From Acidimicrobiaceae bacterium (GTDB lineage Bacteria > Actinomycetota > Acidimicrobiia > Acidimicrobiales > RAAP-2): a stretch of DNA of 35,229 nucleotides. A model generated the notes under the pieces. It saw only the letters and a list, made by a program, of their open reading frames with translations. It searched no databases and was not told where the DNA came from. Position numbers and translations under genes: made by a program. The stretch spans positions 1 through 35,229 of the forward strand of contig PKWY01000055.1 of assembly GCA_003132205.1 (NCBI GenBank), read 5' to 3'. Below are positions 31,781-35,229 of the stretch, piece after piece. Position 1 is the first letter of the stretch. Each line of letters begins with the position of its first letter.

Positions 31781-31809
31781 AGTATATACCCCCTTGGGTA
31801 TATCCGCAA
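31781..31809 (-). promoter_or_regulatory. Promoter with CsoR/CstR-type operator for the sulfur operon
   Basis: On the minus strand TTGCGG (complement of 31804-31809) and TATACT (31781-31786) are exactly 17 bases apart. The spacer is an inverted repeat, ATATACCC-CCTT-GGGTATAT (31784-31803), with perfect 8-bp arms and a 4-bp GC-containing centre. This is the AT-flanked, C-tract/G-tract form of CsoR and CstR operators. A repressor bound there would block both boxes. The leader to the DUF2892 GTG is about 58 bases. Confidence 0.85.
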
Positions 31810-32272
31810 GTCGACCGCGCGCTGTTTTCTCTGGGTGTCGAGGGTTCCGGGCGGTCGTGACAGGGAATCCGAGATCCGGAATCGAAGGTGAGGGCCGAAG
31901 TCACGATTCGTCAAGAGTGACTCACTCGCGAGGCAACGTCATCCGAGCGAGCACGAGCCACCGCGCGAGCCAGCGTCAACGAGCCAGCCGGTCGCCGGGT
32001 CGGGAAAGCAATCCTGCGCCACCGCGATAGACGCTGGAATGCGACGGCAGGAACTCATTGGCCGGTTCGCCACCGAAGGCAGCGCCCTTCGACGTGGCGG
32101 CATCGAGACCGACGTAGGGACGCGGCACCCAATCCACGCAGGGAACGAGACTCCCGTGCCCGACGAGCGCAAGTGGAAGTTTCGTGCGAGTACCTCGACC
32201 TTGCATGTTCTTCGTGACCTAATTCTGTTCCCTCGCTCTGAGGTGCCTCGAGCAGGTAGCTGGTCGCTCAAC
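31810..32272. other. Gene-poor 460-bp stretch between the sulfur operon and the deacetylase gene
   Basis: No gene can be supported. Overlapping open frames occur on both strands (minus 31939-32406 and 31976-32206, plus 32039-32485), but they lack recognisable domains, good starts or ribosome-binding sites, and two of them run into the real deacetylase gene. The stretch could be a decayed gene or the 3' untranslated region of the deacetylase transcript. Confidence 0.4.
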
Positions 32273-32965
32273 TCAACGCGCAGACACGAGCCATCGGAAC
32301 GCCTCGCGGTCACCCTGGAGCTGAAGGCGGCGCCCGAGCACCGGATTATCGGTGACTTGGCTGACATGCTGATTGATCGCCCGGTGCTGGCGCGTACGGT
32401 CGACACTCACCACGTAATCCAACTCTGTTGCGGGGCGTCCAACGAACTGCGCGCCGAACTCGAGGTTCAACGCGTTAGCGACTAGTTCCGGTAGCGTCCA
32501 CGCCAGCACCGCCAGATTGAGTTCGCGCGCCACGGCGACGGCCGCTTCAGTGGCGCGACAGTGGTCCGGGTGCCCAGTGATTCCGCCCTCGTCGAAGATC
32601 AGAAGGAGGTCCGCTCCAGACCGTTCGACGGCCTCGTGTACCCGCGCCATCAATTCGACGAGAGGCTCATCGCTGAGCCGACCATCGTGATAGTGAAGAA
32701 GTTCGACGTCCCCGACTCCGAGTTCGTGGGCCGCGGCGGCCAACTCACCGGCTCGAACGCGCCCGAGTTCGGGGGTGTCAGCCCCGAGTGTCGACGCCTC
32801 ACCGTGCGTGAAGCAGATCACCGACGTCGAGGCTCCCGATTCGGCGAAGGTAGCGAGCGCCGCGCCGAGGCCGAAACTCTCGTCATCGGGGTGCGCGCAC
32901 ACGGCCAGGACCGCGCGAGTGACGGGCAATTCCTTGACTCTTAGTGCAGTAGGACCTTCACTCAT
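32273..32965 (-). CDS. PIG-L/LmbE-family zinc deacetylase
   Basis: A 230-residue protein with the PIG-L signature AHPDDE (H25-P-D-D28) and the second zinc site GHPDH (H132-H135). The family removes N-acetyl groups from N-acetylglucosamine conjugates or cleaves mycothiol conjugates; MshB and Mca are the actinobacterial examples. It is shorter than typical MshB/Mca (~290), so the substrate is open. I choose ATG 32965 with GGGGA just upstream; in-frame starts up to 33013 would fall at or before the predicted transcript start. A TTGCTC/GAGCAA hairpin (32984-32999) lies in the leader. The operator at 33018-33037 sits at its promoter, linking it to the CstR-like repressor. Confidence 0.85.
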   Translation of the reverse strand: MSEGPTALRVKELPVTRAVLAVCAHPDDESFGLGAALATFAESGASTSVICFTHGEASTLGADTPELGRVRAGELAAAAHELGVGDVELLHYHDGRLSDEPLVELMARVHEAVERSGADLLLIFDEGGITGHPDHCRATEAAVAVARELNLAVLAWTLPELVANALNLEFGAQFVGRPATELDYVVSVDRTRQHRAINQHVSQVTDNPVLGRRLQLQGDREAFRWLVSAR

Positions 32966-33016
32966 GTTTCCCCAATCGTCGACTTGCTCACGCGAGCAAC
33001 CATTCATTGACACCTC

Positions 33017-33045
33017 AGTATATACCCTATGGGGTATGTGCTAGA
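33017..33045. promoter_or_regulatory. Second CsoR/CstR-type operator, between the deacetylase and MMPL genes
   Basis: GTATATACCC followed by TATG and GGGTAT forms an inverted repeat (ATACCC/GGGTAT arms, 4-bp centre). The left 12 bases, including the minus-strand -10 TATACT (complement of 33017-33022), are identical to the operator at 31781. On the minus strand the -35 position reads TCTAGC, which is weak. On the plus strand a consensus TTGACA (33007-33012) points to the MMPL gene but has no good -10 at the right distance. The site can plausibly control one or both divergent genes. Confidence 0.7.
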
Positions 33046-33112
33046 GTTGATGAAAACCCACTCGGCCACACTGCAACCCGTAGTCGGCCTCATCGACCAC
33101 GAGGAGATTTCC

Positions 33113-35229
33113 GTGAAGAAGCGCGACGTCGGACTTCCGCCCACCCCAACACCATCTGACCGCCACGCGCCAGCGTCGCGCGAGCGGGTCGGCGTCTTTG
33201 CGCGCCTGGGCCACCGGACGGCGACCCGTCTGCGCCTGGTACTGCTCTCGTGGCTCGCCATCCTCGTGGTCTTCGGCATTTTCGCCCCGCAGGTCGAAAC
33301 CGCCCTCTCCGGAGCGGGTTGGCAAGATTCGTCGAGCCAGTCGGTCCACGCGCGTGACATCATCCAGCGCGATTTCTCGGGTCTCGGCTCGGCGGCGCTC
33401 GAGGTGGTGGTGGTCGACCATCGCGGACCGATCGTCAGCGACCCCGCCGCGCTCGCACTCATGAACAAAGCGGCAGCGCTGCTGCGCGCTGACGCGCACG
33501 TCTCGAAGGTCGTCATGCCCAGCGCCGGCACGTCCATCTCTCGAAACGGCCGCACCGCAATCATCACCGCGGGCTCGGCTGCGGGTACCAACGTCATGGT
33601 GAAGGCCGCCAACGACCTCGCCGGACCAATCCAGGATCTCTCGGGGTCGGGCGTGACCCTCACGCTCACGGGCGACAGCGCGCTGTGGGCGGACTTCAAC
33701 AACGCCAACCGCTCGGCGATGCTGCGCTCGGAGATGCTGTCGTGGCCCGTGACCATGATCATCCTTGTGATCGCGTTCGGAAGTCTCGTCGCCGCCGGGC
33801 TCCCACTGCTGCTCACGATGGTGGGTTTGCTGGTCGCGGCGGGTGCGTTGGTGATACTCACGCACGCGTTCCCCGTCTCGATCTGGGCGCTCAACTTCGC
33901 GCTGATGTTCGCGCTCGCCCTCGGCATCGACTATGCGCTCTTCATCGTCGTCCGATTCCGTTCGGCCCTGAAGCGTCGAGGCGCGACCCCGGGTGATCGC
34001 GACGTGGTGATCGCCTCGGTCGCCGAGACAATGGACACCGCGGGCAAGGCCGTGGCGTTCAGCGCGATCACCGTGCTGGCGTCCCTGGCGTCCATCCTCC
34101 TAGTGCCGAGCCCGGCCTTTCGCAGCATGGCGCTGGGCATCATGCTGTCAGTCGTGGCGGTTCTCGCCGCGACACTGACCCTACTGCCGGCGGTACTCGG
34201 TCGGCTCGGCACGCGGATAAGCAAGGGGCAAGTGCGACTCTGGCGACGTCACCCCGATCCGGAACACCCCGGTCGACTCGACATCATGCTCCACTCGTGG
34301 GGGCGGACCATGTGGCGCCACCCGGCGTGGTTGGGTCTGGGCGCCCTCGTGGTGTTGCTGCTCGCCGCGTCGCCGGTGATCGGACTTCGAACCAATATGC
34401 CCTCGATCACGATCATCCCGCCGAGCGCCAACGCCCGTGTTGGTTACGACGAGGTGGCGTCGGCCTTCGGGCCCGGTGCCCCCGGCACGCTGCAGGTGCT
34501 CGTGCCCGCTGCGTACCAGAACCAGGCGCTCGCCTCGCTCGCGACCACCAAGGGCGTCGCGGGCGTGTCGCCGGGGCCCACCAACGACGGCTGGAGCCTC
34601 GACCAGGTCATCCCGACGACGGGTCCCTCGACGACCGCGACCGAGGTGACCATCGTGCGAGTGCGCTCCGTGCTACCGGCGGGATCGCTGGTCGGCGGGG
34701 CCGCCGCGGAGAACTACGACCTTCAACAGTCACTGTCGCACTACACCCCCATTGTCTTCGGAGTGCTCATCGCGCTCGGTTTCATCCTCCTGCTCATCGC
34801 GCTCGGAGCTCCGCTCATCGCGGCCGCGGGAGTGCTGCTCACCGCGTTGTCGGTCGCTGGCGCCTTCGGCGTCGCCCGACTGATCTTCCAGAACGGCGAC
34901 CTGTCGGGCCTTCTGCACTTCCAGTCGCAGGGCTTCGTCGACGCGTGGGGACCCCTCTTCTTCGGTGCCATGGTGTTCGGCGTCGCGATGGACTACACAC
35001 TCTTCATGTTGTCAGCGGCGAAAGAGCACTACGAGACCCACGCGCACCCCGAACACGCGATGATTAGTTCAGTGCGCAGTTCGGGCCGGGTGGTCCTCTC
35101 GGCGGCCGCGGTGATGATCGCGGTCTTCTTGACCTTCGCGCTCTCGGGTCCCCTCGCCCCGAAGGAGATGGGCGTGATCCTCGCCGTCGCGGTCGCCCTC
35201 GACGCGCTCGTGGTGCGACTCGTGCTGCT
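33113..35229 (+). CDS. MMPL-family (RND superfamily) transporter, 3' end cut by window
   Basis: At least 705 residues, open to the window edge; from the usual length only some tens of residues are missing. It shows the duplicated RND layout: helix 1 (LVLLSWLAILVVFGIF), an extracytoplasmic domain, a helix bundle, then the same again. Both proton-relay motifs are present, GIDYALF (D273-Y274) and AMDYTLF (D627-Y628). MMPL proteins export lipids, lipopeptides or drugs using the proton gradient. I choose GTG 33113 because GAGGAG lies six bases upstream; an in-frame ATG at 33050 has no ribosome-binding site. It is divergent from the deacetylase and shares the CsoR/CstR-type operator. Substrate unknown. 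Confidence 0.88.
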   Translation, partial: MKKRDVGLPPTPTPSDRHAPASRERVGVFARLGHRTATRLRLVLLSWLAILVVFGIFAPQVETALSGAGWQDSSSQSVHARDIIQRDFSGLGSAALEVVVVDHRGPIVSDPAALALMNKAAALLRADAHVSKVVMPSAGTSISRNGRTAIITAGSAAGTNVMVKAANDLAGPIQDLSGSGVTLTLTGDSALWADFNNANRSAMLRSEMLSWPVTMIILVIAFGSLVAAGLPLLLTMVGLLVAAGALVILTHAFPVSIWALNFALMFALALGIDYALFIVVRFRSALKRRGATPGDRDVVIASVAETMDTAGKAVAFSAITVLASLASILLVPSPAFRSMALGIMLSVVAVLAATLTLLPAVLGRLGTRISKGQVRLWRRHPDPEHPGRLDIMLHSWGRTMWRHPAWLGLGALVVLLLAASPVIGLRTNMPSITIIPPSANARVGYDEVASAFGPGAPGTLQVLVPAAYQNQALASLATTKGVAGVSPGPTNDGWSLDQVIPTTGPSTTATEVTIVRVRSVLPAGSLVGGAAAENYDLQQSLSHYTPIVFGVLIALGFILLLIALGAPLIAAAGVLLTALSVAGAFGVARLIFQNGDLSGLLHFQSQGFVDAWGPLFFGAMVFGVAMDYTLFMLSAAKEHYETHAHPEHAMISSVRSSGRVVLSAAAVMIAVFLTFALSGPLAPKEMGVILAVAVALDALVVRLVL

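Noticed and set aside
33007..33035. TTGACA at 33007 as a complete plus-strand promoter for MMPL
   Set aside because: No acceptable -10 occurs at 16-18 bp; kept only as a -35-like element in the operator entry.
33004..33927. 307-codon minus-strand frame
   Set aside because: Antisense to the MMPL gene, and it runs through the operator and both divergent starts.

Overview
The window is GC-rich chromosomal DNA from an actinobacterium. The order lysA-hom-thrC-rho-rpmE-prfA-prmC-tsaC, the Asn/Arg-rich insertion in Rho, a mycothiol-type DinB-fold protein and frequent GTG starts all point to Actinomycetota. A deep-branching class such as Acidimicrobiia is my guess, not something the sequence proves. 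No transposase, integrase, prophage or CRISPR array was seen.

Layout. 1-3500 (+): end of a biotinylated acyl-CoA carboxylase subunit, an AtuA-family protein, a TIGR03084-type protein and an enoyl-CoA hydratase, with overlapping stop/start codons, probably a branched or isoprenoid acyl-CoA catabolic operon. 3609-12666 (-): an O-methyltransferase, then translation-termination and housekeeping genes (tsaC, prmC, prfA, rpmE, rho) and aspartate-family amino-acid genes (thrC, hom, lysA). thrB is missing from its usual place beside thrC. tRNA-Arg(CCG) lies at 12740 (+). 13123-18288 (-) is a giant secreted protein with a Gly-rich head, nine fibronectin-III-like repeats, Ig-like repeats and a C-terminal OmpA-type peptidoglycan-binding domain. 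pyk follows at 18715-20133 (-).

20304-23039 (-) is a vitamin B12 ABC importer (btuF-btuC-btuD) headed by a clear cobalamin riboswitch and a hairpin that can mask the btuF ribosome-binding site. 23301-29048 (-) is a complete cytochrome bd oxidase operon, cydA-cydB-cydD-cydC, with a 9-bp-arm inverted repeat at its predicted promoter.

29290-35229 is the most interesting part: a probable reactive-sulfur response locus. A CsoR-family repressor has the two-Cys, no-His signature of persulfide sensors (CstR). It sits in an operon with a DUF2892 membrane protein, a CoA-disulfide reductase/rhodanese fusion and a small Cys-rich protein. The operon promoter carries a near-ideal CsoR/CstR operator (8-bp arms, 4-bp spacer) exactly between its -35 and -10 boxes. 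A second copy of the operator lies 1.2 kb away, between a PIG-L deacetylase (-) and an MMPL transporter (+), so these two genes are candidate new members of the regulon. The neighbouring bd oxidase, a sulfide-tolerant oxidase in other bacteria, fits the same physiology.
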